From Cytophagales bacterium UBA2561 (GTDB lineage: Bacteria; Bacteroidota; Bacteroidia; Cytophagales; Thermoflexibacteraceae): 64,000 nucleotides of DNA. The DNA lies in contig DDLX01000008.1 in NCBI GenBank assembly GCA_002340355.1, positions 12,119 to 76,118 on the forward strand. Reading direction: 5' to 3'. Position numbers and translations under genes: made by a program. This document shows positions 8,731 to 18,029 of the stretch, one piece after another. The notes under the pieces were generated by a model. It had not been told where the DNA came from and searched no databases. It worked only from the letters and a program-made list of their open reading frames with translations. Every line of letters starts with the position of its first letter. The first letter of the stretch is position 1.

Positions 8731-11292
8731 CTAAGCTTCTAACTCGGTATTACCATTTTCACTTTGTGAAAGATTCTGTGAAAAATTTTCTTCCAATACT
8801 TCTATTGAATCCTGATTTTCAGTTTCTTCTATTTGTTCTTCCACTTGATCGTCTTCGGGAATAGCAATTTTAGCTACCGAAGAAATTTCATCCGTTTCAT
8901 TGAGTTTAATGATTCGAACACCTTGTGTAGCACGTCCCATCACTCGAAGTTCTGAAATCGAAAACCGAATAATTACACCTGACTTATTGATAATCATCAA
9001 CTGGTCATTATCCGTAACATTTTTTACAGTTACTAACTCACCTGTTTTTTCAGTGACATTTAATGTCCGAACTCCTTTCCCCCCCCGATTCGTAAGTCGA
9101 TATTCGTCTAATGAAGAACGTTTACCATAACCTTTTTCAGAGACTACCAAAATTTGAGAATTTTCATCCGAAACCGTAACCATGCCTACTACTTTATTGG
9201 TTTCTGAAATATTAATTCCTCGAACTCCTGCGGCAGTCCGTCCCATTGCCCGAACTTTTTCTTCTTCAAACCGAATTGCTTGTCCTGAACGTGCCGCTAA
9301 TACAATTTGACTTTCTCCATCCGTCAAAGCAACATCCAAAAGCGTATCTCCTTCTTTGATGGTAATTGCCTGAATACCACTTTGTCGTGGGCGAGAATAT
9401 TCTTTCAAACGGGTCTTTTTGATGATGCCTTTTTCAGTACACATCACCAAGTAATGATTTTCGGTATAATCTTCGTTTTTGAGGTCTTTAACACTAATGA
9501 CCGCCCTCACTTTATCTGTCTTATCAATATTAATAATATTTTGTAAAGGACGACCTTTCGAAACTTTACTTCCTTCAGGAACTTCGTAAGCTTTAAGCCA
9601 ATATACTTTTCCTAACTCTGTGAAAATCAATAAATAACTATGAGTCGAAGTAACAAAAAGATGTTCTGTAAAATCCTTATCTTTGGTAATTACTCCTCTC
9701 GAACCAACTCCACCTCGTCCTTGAGTACGATATTCGGTCAAAGCAGTTCGTTTCATATATCCTTCATGCGAAATCGTAATGACCATTTCCTCTTCCGCAA
9801 TCATATCTTCAATACCAATATCATCGGCACTATATACAATTCCTGTGCGCCGTTCATCTCCGTATTTTTCCTTGATTTCGGTTAGTTCATCCTTAATAAT
9901 TTGCATTCGCCGTGACTCATTCGCCAAAATATCTTTTAAATCAGCTATTTTGGTTAATAATTCGTCATATTCTTGTTGAAGTTTATCACGCTCTAATCCT
10001 GTCAGGCGTTGCAATCGCATATCCAAAATGGCTTTCGCTTGGATTTCTGAAAATTCAAATTTTTCAATCAATCCTGTCTTAGCAATTTCGGCATCTCTTG
10101 AACCTCGAATCAGGGTAATAATTTCATCAATATGATCAAGTGCCTTGAGTAATCCTTCAAGAATATGCGCCCGTTTCTCGGCTTGTTCTAACTCAAATTG
10201 AACTCGTCTTGTAACGACTTCGTGCCGATGATCGACATAACATTTTATGAGGTCTTTAAGATTTAGCGTTTGAGGTCTGCCATTAAGCAAAGCAATATTA
10301 TTTACGCTAAAAGAAACCTGTAACTGAGTTTGTTTGAATAAGTTATAAAGTACAACCGAAGGAACAGCATCCCGTTTGAGGTCATAGACAATTCGCATTC
10401 CGTCCTTATCGGATTCGTCTCGAATAGCTGAAATTCCTTCAATTTTTTTCTCATTAATGAGGGCTGCCGTTTTGCCAATCATGGCAGCTTTATTGACTTG
10501 ATAAGGCAACTCAGAAACAATAATTCGCTCTTTACCATCTTTGGACGTTTCGAATCGAGAAACGGCACGTAAAACAATTCGTCCTCGTCCTGTTTCAAAG
10601 GCTTTTTTGACACCTTGATAGCCATAAATAGTTGCTCCAGTCGGAAAATCAGGAGCAGTAATATAGTTCATCAACTCCGAAATCGTAATTTCATTATTGT
10701 CGATGTAGGCTACAATTCCATTAACCACTTCGGTCAAATTATGGGGCGCCATGTTGGTCGCCATCCCAACCGCAATACCAGAGGCTCCGTTGAGCAACAA
10801 ATTTGGTACTTTAGCAGGAAGAACAGTCGGTTCTTTAAGTGAATCATCAAAATTCGGTTGAAAATTGACCGTATTTTTATTGAGGTCAAAAAGTATTTCC
10901 TCCGAAATTCGGCGCAAACGAGCTTCGGTATAACGCATCGCCGCAGGATTATCACCATCCACAGAGCCAAAGTTTCCTTGTCCATCCACAAGCGGATACC
11001 GTAATGACCAAGGTTGTGCCATACGCACCATCGTATCATATACTGCGGTATCTCCGTGAGGGTGGTATTTTCCGAGAACCTCACCGACAATCCGTGCCGA
11101 TTTTTTGTAGGATTTATTATGATAAAGACCAAGGTCGGTCATAGCATAAAGGACTCTGCGATGAACGGGTTTTAAGCCATCCCGTGCATCAGGTAAAGCA
11201 CGAGAAATAATAACAGACATTGAATAATCAATGTATGCACCACGCATTTCATCCTCAATATTGATAGGAATGATAGTTTCGCCGTGTGTCAT
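8731..11292 (-). CDS. gyrA: DNA gyrase subunit A
   Basis: The 853-residue product has the complete GyrA layout: an N-terminal winged-helix/tower breakage-reunion region with catalytic tyrosine Y121 in AAMRYTEARL, followed by a C-terminal six-bladed beta-pinwheel, including GRGGVGSRG and GRAAAGVRG-like blades, and an acidic tail. The quinolone-determining stretch reads HPHGDTAVYD, with Thr (T82) where E. coli has Ser83 and the acidic residue (D86) intact. With GyrB it introduces negative supercoils. A TATCTTTG box lies about 100 bases upstream. The gene is alone on its strand. Confidence 0.97.
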   Translation of the reverse strand: MTHGETIIPINIEDEMRGAYIDYSMSVIISRALPDARDGLKPVHRRVLYAMTDLGLYHNKSYKKSARIVGEVLGKYHPHGDTAVYDTMVRMAQPWSLRYPLVDGQGNFGSVDGDNPAAMRYTEARLRRISEEILFDLNKNTVNFQPNFDDSLKEPTVLPAKVPNLLLNGASGIAVGMATNMAPHNLTEVVNGIVAYIDNNEITISELMNYITAPDFPTGATIYGYQGVKKAFETGRGRIVLRAVSRFETSKDGKERIIVSELPYQVNKAAMIGKTAALINEKKIEGISAIRDESDKDGMRIVYDLKRDAVPSVVLYNLFKQTQLQVSFSVNNIALLNGRPQTLNLKDLIKCYVDHRHEVVTRRVQFELEQAEKRAHILEGLLKALDHIDEIITLIRGSRDAEIAKTGLIEKFEFSEIQAKAILDMRLQRLTGLERDKLQQEYDELLTKIADLKDILANESRRMQIIKDELTEIKEKYGDERRTGIVYSADDIGIEDMIAEEEMVITISHEGYMKRTALTEYRTQGRGGVGSRGVITKDKDFTEHLFVTSTHSYLLIFTELGKVYWLKAYEVPEGSKVSKGRPLQNIINIDKTDKVRAVISVKDLKNEDYTENHYLVMCTEKGIIKKTRLKEYSRPRQSGIQAITIKEGDTLLDVALTDGESQIVLAARSGQAIRFEEEKVRAMGRTAAGVRGINISETNKVVGMVTVSDENSQILVVSEKGYGKRSSLDEYRLTNRGGKGVRTLNVTEKTGELVTVKNVTDNDQLMIINKSGVIIRFSISELRVMGRATQGVRIIKLNETDEISSVAKIAIPEDDQVEEQIEETENQDSIEVLEENFSQNLSQSENGNTELEA

Positions 11293-11392
11293 GTAACTGA
11301 GGAGCGGTTAATATAAAACTCTATTTTACAGGAATTTAGAAAAGCATAGATTTAGAAATTTGAAGCCTTTCCAAGTGTACTTTAGTACGTAA

Positions 11393-11400
11393 CAAAGATA
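11393..11400 (-). promoter_or_regulatory. -7 box TATCTTTG upstream of gyrA
   Basis: The minus-strand octamer TATCTTTG fits TAnnTTTG and would give a leader of roughly 95 bases ahead of gyrA. No matching TTG element is visible. Confidence 0.4.
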
Positions 11401-11593
11401 GCATTTTTATTTGATTTTGAGAGATTAAAACTAAATGAAAATACTAACTTTATTAAACATTATCAGAATTTTTTATAGGATCAAAAATAGCTGTTTTGAA
11501 TTTTATCAAAACCAACTGATTTCCAACTCTCCAAGAGTTTTAAATTCTTGGAGAATTCAGCTTTACAAATAGAATTGTGATCACATAAATTCA

Positions 11594-12898
11594 TTATTTC
11601 TTTCTAAAAAATAATCGGATAGGAACACCTTCAAAACCGAAATTGGCGCGCATTTTATTTTCCAAATACCGCCGATATGATTCTTTAATGTGTTTGGGAA
11701 GATTACAGAAAAATAAGAAAGTAGGTACTTGCCCCGTAATCTGGGTAATATATTTAATTTTAATTTCTCGACCCCGATAAGATGGTGGTGGATATTTCAT
11801 AATGGCATCCAACATGACTTCATTGAGTCGAGCAGTTGGAATTTGTTTGGTACGGTTTTCATAAACTTGTACGCTCATTTCCATCGCCTTATAAATCCGT
11901 TGTTTTTCTAAAGCCGAAATAAAAATGACGGGTGGGTAATCATTCGGGCGTAATCTTTCAAGAATTTCTTTCCGATAATTTGCCATCGTATTGGTCTCTT
12001 TTTTAATCAAATCCCACTTATTGACCAAAATCACAACCCCTTTATGATTTCGATGCGCTAGAGAAATGATATTCATATCTTGGGATTCTAAGCCCCGTTC
12101 AGCATCTAAAACCACCAAACATACATCCGAATTCTCAAGGGCTTTAATGGCTCGAAGAGTTGAATAAAACTCAATATTTTCCTTGACTTTAGCTTTTCGG
12201 CGTAGTCCAGCCGTATCGGTTAAAATCAAGTCATGTCCAAAGGCTTTGTACTGACTATCAATCGAATCCCGTGTCGTTCCTGCGATATCGGTAACAATAC
12301 TTCGTTCTTTATCTAACAATGCATTTAAAAGAGATGACTTTCCAACATTGGGTCTCCCCACAACTGCTAAGCGAGGTGATTTGTCTTCAAGAGGTATTTC
12401 ATCTTCTAACAGCTCGGTTAGGTCATCTAATAATTCCCCTGTTCCCGTTCCTGACTGTGAAGAAACAGGATAAATATTCGCATCGAATCCAAGTTCATAA
12501 AATTCGACATGGGAAGCTGATTTCTCAGCATCGTCCGCCTTGTTGGCAATAATCAAAACAGGTTTCTTAGAACGACGCAAAATCAAGCCAAAATCTTTGT
12601 CCAAATCCGTCAAACCAGTATGACAATCAACCATAAACAAAATTACTGAAGCCTCTTCCATTGCAATCTCGACCTGTTCTCGTATCGAAGCTTCAAAAAT
12701 ATCTTCTGACCCATGTACGTATCCACCCGTATCAATGACCGTAAATTTTTTGCCATTCCATTCTGATTTGCCATAATGTCGGTCACGGGTTACGCCACTT
12801 TCGTTATCAGTAATTGCCTTTCGGCGTTCTACCAATCGATTAAATAAAGTGGATTTTCCTACGTTAGGTCTGCCAGTAATTGCTACAATATTCGCCAT
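11594..12898 (-). CDS. der: Ribosome-assembly GTPase Der (EngA)
   Basis: A 434-residue protein with two tandem GTPase domains and a C-terminal KH-like domain. Domain 1 has GRPNVGKST, DTGG and NKAD; domain 2 has GRPNVGKSS, DTAG and NKWD. The C-terminus ends in the basic IRLFFRKK. Der acts in 50S subunit maturation. A longer frame could begin at a TTG further upstream, but the ATG at 12898 gives MANIVAITGRPNVGKS, the normal N-terminus, and a TACTTTTG promoter box lies 43 bases upstream. It is a single-gene unit. Confidence 0.95.
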   Translation of the reverse strand: MANIVAITGRPNVGKSTLFNRLVERRKAITDNESGVTRDRHYGKSEWNGKKFTVIDTGGYVHGSEDIFEASIREQVEIAMEEASVILFMVDCHTGLTDLDKDFGLILRRSKKPVLIIANKADDAEKSASHVEFYELGFDANIYPVSSQSGTGTGELLDDLTELLEDEIPLEDKSPRLAVVGRPNVGKSSLLNALLDKERSIVTDIAGTTRDSIDSQYKAFGHDLILTDTAGLRRKAKVKENIEFYSTLRAIKALENSDVCLVVLDAERGLESQDMNIISLAHRNHKGVVILVNKWDLIKKETNTMANYRKEILERLRPNDYPPVIFISALEKQRIYKAMEMSVQVYENRTKQIPTARLNEVMLDAIMKYPPPSYRGREIKIKYITQITGQVPTFLFFCNLPKHIKESYRRYLENKMRANFGFEGVPIRLFFRKK

Positions 12899-12940
12899 CT
12901 CAATCAATTCCAGATTTGGTATTTTTTCTTTTTGAAAAGG

Positions 12941-12948
12941 CAAAAGTA
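12941..12948 (-). promoter_or_regulatory. -7 box TACTTTTG upstream of der
   Basis: The minus-strand octamer TACTTTTG matches the TAnnTTTG consensus 43 bases ahead of the der ATG. Its position supports the shorter der start at 12898 rather than the upstream TTG. Confidence 0.45.
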
Positions 12949-13049
12949 CAAAAAAATAACGGCATGACTTTCCTGTTGAAATTTAGAACAAATTAAAAAA
13001 TTTTGGACAATATGGAAAATCTGTATTTTGCCCCAGTAAAAGTGAGGAT

Positions 13050-13220
13050 AAGAGGTTGTTTAAAAATTTTTGAAAAATATCTTTAGGGAATAAACTTTAT
13101 TTAGTGAAATAGCTTTCATTGCTCAAAATCGCTAATATACATAAAGTAGAGTTTGCAAATCCTACTTTATGTATATTCATATAAAAAATTGATAATCAAT
13201 GTTTTATTCAAAATTTAAAT
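13050..13220. repeat. MITE-like interspersed repeat, copy A
   Basis: The segment begins AAGAGGTTGTTTAAAAATTT and shares about 80 nearly identical bases with the segment at 47601-47680, ending at a common GCTCAAAATCG. Both then continue to a shared GATAATCA and AAAATTTAAAT end. Copy A has an extra perfect palindrome inside and has lost the right terminal repeat. It looks like a non-autonomous element or IS remnant; no transposase gene is present. Confidence 0.6.
13135..13176. repeat. Perfect 15-base inverted repeat within MITE copy A
   Basis: Bases 13135-13149 (ATATACATAAAGTAG) pair perfectly with 13162-13176 around a 12-base loop. The palindrome is absent from copy B of the same repeat. It could act as a hairpin in RNA, but there is no T tail. 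Confidence 0.6.
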
Positions 13221-13312
13221 TTATATTAGTCTAAAGTATACCATTAATTTTTTTACTAGCCAAACAGGTATTTTTATGAATCAAAATAAGATTAAATCGG
13301 ATATGTAAAATG

Positions 13313-13352
13313 TGAGCCGCTAAAGAGATTTTCCCAAATCTGGAGCGACTCA
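13313..13352 (-). terminator. Hairpin terminator of the START-like gene
   Basis: TGAGCCGCT (13313-13321) pairs with AGCGACTCA (13344-13352), with one G-U pair in the minus-strand RNA and an inner AGATTT/AAATCT stem. It lies 24 bases past the START-like gene's stop and is followed by a T-rich tail. Confidence 0.6.
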
Positions 13353-13375
13353 GGTGATACATACTCAATTCATAA

Positions 13376-13789
13376 TTAAGTGATAATGCTCCGATTTTTG
13401 AGGCATTCACGCAAATTTTGGATTAGACTATCCCATACTTCTCTGAGTTCTTGTTCGTCATCCATTTCCGAACAGTCTGTAATTTGTAAAAAAATAGTTT
13501 CGGTCATTTCATTCCGATTAAGCTGAAAATCCAAGTAAGCTGTATCATTTTCTGATGGATCATCTTCGGACACGAAGACATACCGTAAGCATTTGTTCAT
13601 GCGTTTCCGAGTCAATCGGGCAAGGTGTGACTCAGCATCCCAAATAATGTTATAGAGCTTATTAGATTCATCCCGTATAATTACTTCTTCTGCAAACCAT
13701 TTTGTTAATCCACTCGGCATTAAATATGGATAAATCACTTTCAGTGAAGTATCGAATTCATATTCTGCTTCATACTTAAATTTAGTCAT
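13376..13789 (-). CDS. START-like (SRPBCC) domain protein
   Basis: A 137-residue cytoplasmic protein without signal peptide. It begins TKFKYEAEYEFDTSLKVIYPYL, and has GLTKWFAEEVI, RLTRKRMNKCLRYVF and a C-terminal helix EVWDSLIQNLRECLKN, as in the small START-like/AHSA1-related proteins common in Bacteroidota. The fold binds hydrophobic ligands in other families, but no function is established for this group. Acidic residues are frequent in the second half (SEDDPSEND, CSEMDDEQE). The gene is single, with its own terminator. Confidence 0.75.
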   Translation of the reverse strand: MTKFKYEAEYEFDTSLKVIYPYLMPSGLTKWFAEEVIIRDESNKLYNIIWDAESHLARLTRKRMNKCLRYVFVSEDDPSENDTAYLDFQLNRNEMTETIFLQITDCSEMDDEQELREVWDSLIQNLRECLKNRSIIT

Positions 13790-14053
13790 TCGATTACTTC
13801 TGTTCAGTTCAGGAGCAATATATTTATTTTTTGTTATTGTTTAACATTTTTCGATCAAAAAATTCAGGATTTCGGCAAAAAATAACTTTAAATACAAACT
13901 ATTTACTTCACCTCTTATTTTCAGATATATGAAAGAAATCCGCTTTTCTTCTTACTTTTGAAAAATACCTTTTGTTTTTTCAACTAGTGATCAAAATACT
14001 TGATTTTAAACTCCAACTTTAACCTAAAATGTTATACCAAATTTGCTTTTGAC

Positions 14054-14704
14054 ATGAAAAATCTAAACATGAACAAAATTCATTTTTTTTTAGCAAGCGT
14101 ATTGCTTTGGTTTACTGTCTCTTGTGGTAGTCAGCCCTCAGAAAAAAAATCTTCGGACACTACTCCAACTGAAGAAAAATGCACCTACTCCTTGAAAACG
14201 GATGAGCTTCGGGTGGCTTGGAAAGCCTATAAATTTACTGAGAAAGTCGGTGTAAATGGTCGATTTGATAGTATTAGCACAAAATTAACAAACGAATCTG
14301 CAGATAGTCCTGATAAATTATTAGAAGGTCTAACCTTAATAATTAAAACAAATGGACTCAATTCGGATAATGAGGATCGAGATAACAAAATCAAAACGCA
14401 ATTTTTTGGCAATATCAAAGGGGAAGAAATGGTCGGAAGTATCAAGAAAATTACAGATGAAAAAATCGTAATTGCCTTGACCATCAATGAAATTGAAAAA
14501 GAAGTATCTTTGGATTATGAAATTACGGATACTGAAATTACGGCAAATGGTCAGATTAATGTGAATGATTGGGAGGGACAAGCAGGCATCACCGCACTTA
14601 ACAAAGTATGTGAGGAGCTTCACCAAGGAACTGACGGAAAAAGTGTTTTGCACCCTGATGTAAAAATGTCAGTAAGTGTACCTATCTTGAAAAACTGTAA
14701 TTAA
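14054..14704 (+). CDS. YceI-like lipoprotein
   Basis: The product is about 216 residues from the ATG at 14054; the ATG at 14069 is equally possible. Its N-terminus is a lipoprotein signal with lipobox VSCGS, giving a lipidated cysteine. The mature part (LRVAWKAYKFTEKVGVNGRFD, then long beta strands, GQINVNDW and a C-terminal LHPDVKMSVSVPI) has the form of the YceI-like lipocalin-type domain that binds isoprenoid-like lipids in relatives. It is expected in the periplasm or outer membrane. No operon partner. Confidence 0.72.
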   Translation: MKNLNMNKIHFFLASVLLWFTVSCGSQPSEKKSSDTTPTEEKCTYSLKTDELRVAWKAYKFTEKVGVNGRFDSISTKLTNESADSPDKLLEGLTLIIKTNGLNSDNEDRDNKIKTQFFGNIKGEEMVGSIKKITDEKIVIALTINEIEKEVSLDYEITDTEITANGQINVNDWEGQAGITALNKVCEELHQGTDGKSVLHPDVKMSVSVPILKNCN

Positions 14705-14880
14705 AAGTAATCAACAACTCAATATAGGACTTTCCTTATAACTGATTTTCAGCAAAATACATTTTCTAAGTGAAAGTCCTACCTCATTATAATAGTTTTT
14801 CTTACAACTAAAATCCTACCCAAAAAGCGAAACAAAATTTCTCAAACTTGTCATATCATGATAAATTATCTTATCTTCGT

Positions 14881-16786
14881 ATGATGAAATTCACTGAATT
14901 AGATTGCCATAAACTCACTAAGCATCTCCAACAAATTCATCAAAAATTAATCGAAACTTCTGCTTGGTCAGCCTCAGTTTCCTCTGAAATGTATGAATTG
15001 TTATTAGTAAAACTATTAGATCTAACAGGTAGTCCGCATGGTTTTATAGGAACGACTCTTCAAGACAAAAAGATATCTCCGAAAGCTGAGTTCCAGTTAG
15101 AATTCTCCACTACTTTCAATTGGATAAATCTCTTAAAAAATGGTTTATTAAAAGTCTGAAGATCAAAACCCTATTTCACTTTCCGTTATTTTTGACTATT
15201 TCTTAGAAACCAAAAATCCTATCTTTTTTCCTATTCAATCAAACGATTCCTTAATACAGGGAACTCATAAAATTTCAGATGATTTACAAGATATCAAATC
15301 ATTTTTAGGACTTCCTATTTTACAACAAAATAAAGGAATCGGTTGGATTGGAATACTCAGCAAATCAGAGTCTTATCCTCAAGAAGAGGTTGATTTTTTA
15401 CAACCTTTTTTAACGACTTGTGCTTTGACTATCCACCAACTCAAAACGCATCAAAAATATAAACAATTACAAACTCAGCATCAACAAATTTTACAGGGGC
15501 AATCAACTGAAAAATTAGCTTTTGAAGCACAGTCTCAAGAACAAGCAAATTATATCCAGAAATTAGAACGTAGTCGGAATCAATTCAATACGATTTTAGA
15601 AACTATCGAAGATGTCATTTGGTCATCAGGAGCGGATTTTTCATTTTATATTAATCATACTGCCAAAGAATTATATGGCTATGAACTAGCTGATTTTGAA
15701 CAAAATAATAATCTTTGGTTTGAACTTATCCATCCAGAAGATAAACCTCACGTTAGTGAAAAATTAAGCCAACTTGCAACCCAAGAATATTTAGAGGCAG
15801 AATACCGTGTTATCCGAAAAGACAAAGCTGAGCGATATGTCCGCACTCGAATGTGGTTTGTTAAAGATGAAGAAGGACAATTCTTACACTTGGACGGCAT
15901 TACCTCTGATATGACATCTACCATTTTGGCAGAACGTGATTTCTTTTTAAGATTGGGGGAAGAAGTAGCCGAACGCACCGCCGAACTTCAACAAAAAAGC
16001 ATTAAGCTCGAAAAAGCAAACCGAGATGTCGAAACAAGTATCAAATATGCTCGCCGTTTACAAAATGCTATTTTGCCCGATTTGAAAGAAATGCAAGAAT
16101 ATTTTACAGATATTTTTATCTATTATATGCCTCGTGATATTGTCAGTGGTGATTTTTATTGGTTTGGTGTTCGGAAAAATAAAGTTTTCATTAGTGTTAT
16201 TGATTGTACAGGACACGGTGTACCAGGGGCATTTATGTCCATGATGGGATATGCTTTATTAAATGAAATTGTTTTAAAAAGTAATATTATAGAAGTAAAT
16301 CAAATTATTGAAGCTCTAAACCAAAATATTCAAGTTGCCTTAAGACAACATACCTCTCGTAATAATGATGGAATGGATATGGCAATTTGTATGATTGATA
16401 AATTAGAATATAAAATAGAATTTGCAGGCGCACGAAATTGCCTTTTATATTTCGAAGATGCCGAACTTAATTTGCTAAAAGGTACACGCAAATCAGTAGG
16501 AGGACTTCATATACAAAAGCAGGAAACATTTGATAAACAAAAAGTTAATATAAAAGAAGGACAAATTTTCTACTTATATTCAGATGGCTATCCTGACCAA
16601 CTGGGAAGTTTTAAGGAAAATCAACCAAAACGTCGATTTATGAATAAACGTTTTCGGAAATTACTCACCAAAATCCACCAAGAGCCGTTAGGTTTACAAG
16701 CCGATATTCTAGACCAAACATTAATTCGCTGGATTGGAACAGGTAAACGGGTTGATGATGTGACCGTTTTGGGATTTAAAATCTAG
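14881..16786 (+). pseudogene. GAF-PAS-SpoIIE phosphatase gene broken by a one-base frameshift
   Basis: An N-terminal frame from the ATG at 14881 encodes the start of a GAF-type domain and stops at 15157-15159. The next frame is open from 15152 and continues the same GAF domain (IGWIGILSK, FLQPFLTTCALTIHQL). It is followed by a coiled coil, a PAS domain (about 15590-15950), a second coiled coil and a SpoIIE PP2C phosphatase domain with SGDFYW, DCTGHGVPGAFMS, GMDMAIC, SDGYPDQ and DDVTVLGF. The old frame closes at 15157 and the new frame is blocked at 15149-15151, so the shift must lie in a few bases around the AAAA run at 15150-15153. One fewer A would restore a single protein of about 635 residues. 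Confidence 0.8.
15425..16786 (+). CDS. PAS-SpoIIE phosphatase portion (3' fragment of the broken gene)
   Basis: This is the longest uninterrupted coding part, beginning formally at a TTG inside the GAF domain. It carries a coiled coil, a PAS domain with its PAC tail (EAEYRVIRKDKAERYVR), a second coiled coil ending in the SIKYARRLQNAILP connector, and a complete SpoIIE-type Ser/Thr phosphatase domain with all metal-binding aspartates. If translated alone it could still be an active phosphatase. More probably it is the downstream part of one gene separated by the frameshift at about 15152. Confidence 0.6.
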   Translation: MTIHQLKTHQKYKQLQTQHQQILQGQSTEKLAFEAQSQEQANYIQKLERSRNQFNTILETIEDVIWSSGADFSFYINHTAKELYGYELADFEQNNNLWFELIHPEDKPHVSEKLSQLATQEYLEAEYRVIRKDKAERYVRTRMWFVKDEEGQFLHLDGITSDMTSTILAERDFFLRLGEEVAERTAELQQKSIKLEKANRDVETSIKYARRLQNAILPDLKEMQEYFTDIFIYYMPRDIVSGDFYWFGVRKNKVFISVIDCTGHGVPGAFMSMMGYALLNEIVLKSNIIEVNQIIEALNQNIQVALRQHTSRNNDGMDMAICMIDKLEYKIEFAGARNCLLYFEDAELNLLKGTRKSVGGLHIQKQETFDKQKVNIKEGQIFYLYSDGYPDQLGSFKENQPKRRFMNKRFRKLLTKIHQEPLGLQADILDQTLIRWIGTGKRVDDVTVLGFKI

Positions 16787-16901
16787 CTTTTGATGTTTTT
16801 CGGTACGGCATTCCTCATAAAAAAATCATTTAAGTATCCAAATCTTAACAACAAAATTGAGTTACAAATTCGAAAAAATCGTTTATAAATTATCTAAAAA
16901 C

Positions 16902-17708
16902 ATGAAAAAATTAGTTGCTATTCTACTACTCTCTAACTGTCTATCAGTTGGCTTTTGTGTGCCAAATTCAACCTATTTCTTAACTACTGATTTTGAGCAA
17001 TTCCAAGAAGAACAAGATGATGAAAAAATTATTTATACGGTTCAGTATGGCGATACTTTATTTCGGATTGCTCGACTATTTGGGACAACCGTAGAGCGTC
17101 TCAAGGCTCTCAATCATTTAACTTCAGGCGAAATTCAGGAAGGACAAAAACTATATGTTCAAAAATCAAAAGATACTAACGAATCTACTCCTACCGAATC
17201 CAAAGTAACGCATATTGGAGCTTATGGCGCAACCAAAAGATACCACATTATCCAAGTGGGTGAGAATATGCAAATGTTAGCTCAAAAATATCATGTTTCG
17301 GTCAATAGTTTATTAGTTTGGAATGGAATACGAAATGCGAATACGGTACGAAAAGGACAGAAAATTTATTTAGAAAATGTGGCACGAGCAGGAGCTTGGA
17401 ATTATTTGGATGCCGAATTTCAACGTATAAAACCCAGCAAAGGAATTACCAGAGAATCGGGAATGGGAACACTGATTTCTTCAGCTTATTCGCCTGTCAA
17501 ATTAGCTTTACATCGTTCGGCAACCGTAGGGACATACATTCGAGTATATAGTGAAGGAAGTGGAAAATCGGTAACGGTAAAGGTCATTGGAAATTTACCT
17601 CAAATTGCCGCCAACAAAGACGTAGTTATTAAACTCTCGAAAGCGGCTTGTAATGAGTTAGGAATTATTAATCAACGCTTCCCTGTATTTTTGGCGTATG
17701 AAAAATAA
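16902..17708 (+). CDS. LysM-LysM-RlpA-like secreted protein
   Basis: The product is 268 residues from the ATG at 16902; an upstream TTG frame is unlikely. It has a signal peptide, then LysM 1 (YTVQYGDTLFRIARLFGTT), LysM 2 (YHIIQVGENMQMLAQKYHVS), and a C-terminal double-psi beta-barrel-like region. In that region ALHRSATVGTYIRVYSE, VTVKVIGNLP and the Leu/Ala-rich SKAACNELGI resemble RlpA. LysM repeats bind peptidoglycan, and RlpA relatives cleave naked glycan strands, although the catalytic Asp-His pair is not clear here. It probably acts in the periplasm. A terminator hairpin and tRNA-Phe follow. Confidence 0.78.
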   Translation: MKKLVAILLLSNCLSVGFCVPNSTYFLTTDFEQFQEEQDDEKIIYTVQYGDTLFRIARLFGTTVERLKALNHLTSGEIQEGQKLYVQKSKDTNESTPTESKVTHIGAYGATKRYHIIQVGENMQMLAQKYHVSVNSLLVWNGIRNANTVRKGQKIYLENVARAGAWNYLDAEFQRIKPSKGITRESGMGTLISSAYSPVKLALHRSATVGTYIRVYSEGSGKSVTVKVIGNLPQIAANKDVVIKLSKAACNELGIINQRFPVFLAYEK

Positions 17709-17743
17709 AACGTAATAGAAAAACTTAAAGTAAAGAAAAACAA

Positions 17744-17770
17744 AAAGACACGACTTAAAGCCGTGTCTTT
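17744..17770. terminator. Bidirectional hairpin after the LysM gene and tRNA-Phe
   Basis: AAAGACACG (17744-17752) pairs with CGTGTCTTT (17762-17770) around a 9-base loop in the convergent space between the LysM gene (plus) and tRNA-Phe (minus). Confidence 0.65.
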
Positions 17771-17783
17771 CTATTTTAGGAAG

Positions 17784-17856
17784 TGGTGTTGAGTGGATTT
17801 GAACCACCGACACACGGATTTTCAGTCCGATGCTCTACCAACTGAGCTACAACACC
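17784..17856 (-). tRNA. tRNA-Phe (anticodon GAA)
   Basis: The minus strand folds into a complete cloverleaf: acceptor GGTGTTG with CAACACC and discriminator A, D arm GCTC/GAGC, anticodon stem TCGGA/TCCGT with loop CTGAAAA giving GAA, and T arm GGTGG TTCAAAT CCACT. The 3' CCA is not encoded. A consensus promoter lies just upstream. Confidence 0.96.
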
Positions 17857-17902
17857 AACTTTTTTATTTATGTCAATTCACTGCTTTCCGTGAAATGCAA
17901 CG

Positions 17903-17932
17903 CAAAGGTACGAATGTTTTGGTACAATGCAA
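17903..17932 (-). promoter_or_regulatory. Bacteroidota sigma-A promoter of tRNA-Phe
   Basis: On the minus strand TTG is followed by 19 bases and then TACCTTTG, matching the TTTG-N19-TAnnTTTG pattern of Bacteroidota primary sigma promoters. The -7 box ends about 47 bases ahead of the mature tRNA 5' end. Confidence 0.65.
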
Positions 17933-18029
17933 GTTTTTGGAGTACTTTTTTGAAAAATAATTTCGTCAATCTATTTTTCTATATGAAACTCACGTTAATT
18001 AACGGTTCATCTAATATTAATTCAATAAA

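Noticed and set aside
15135..15159. Programmed +1 frameshift in the GAF-PAS-SpoIIE gene
   Set aside because: The UGA is preceded by GUC, not a typical slip codon, and a one-base indel in the adjacent A run explains the break more simply.
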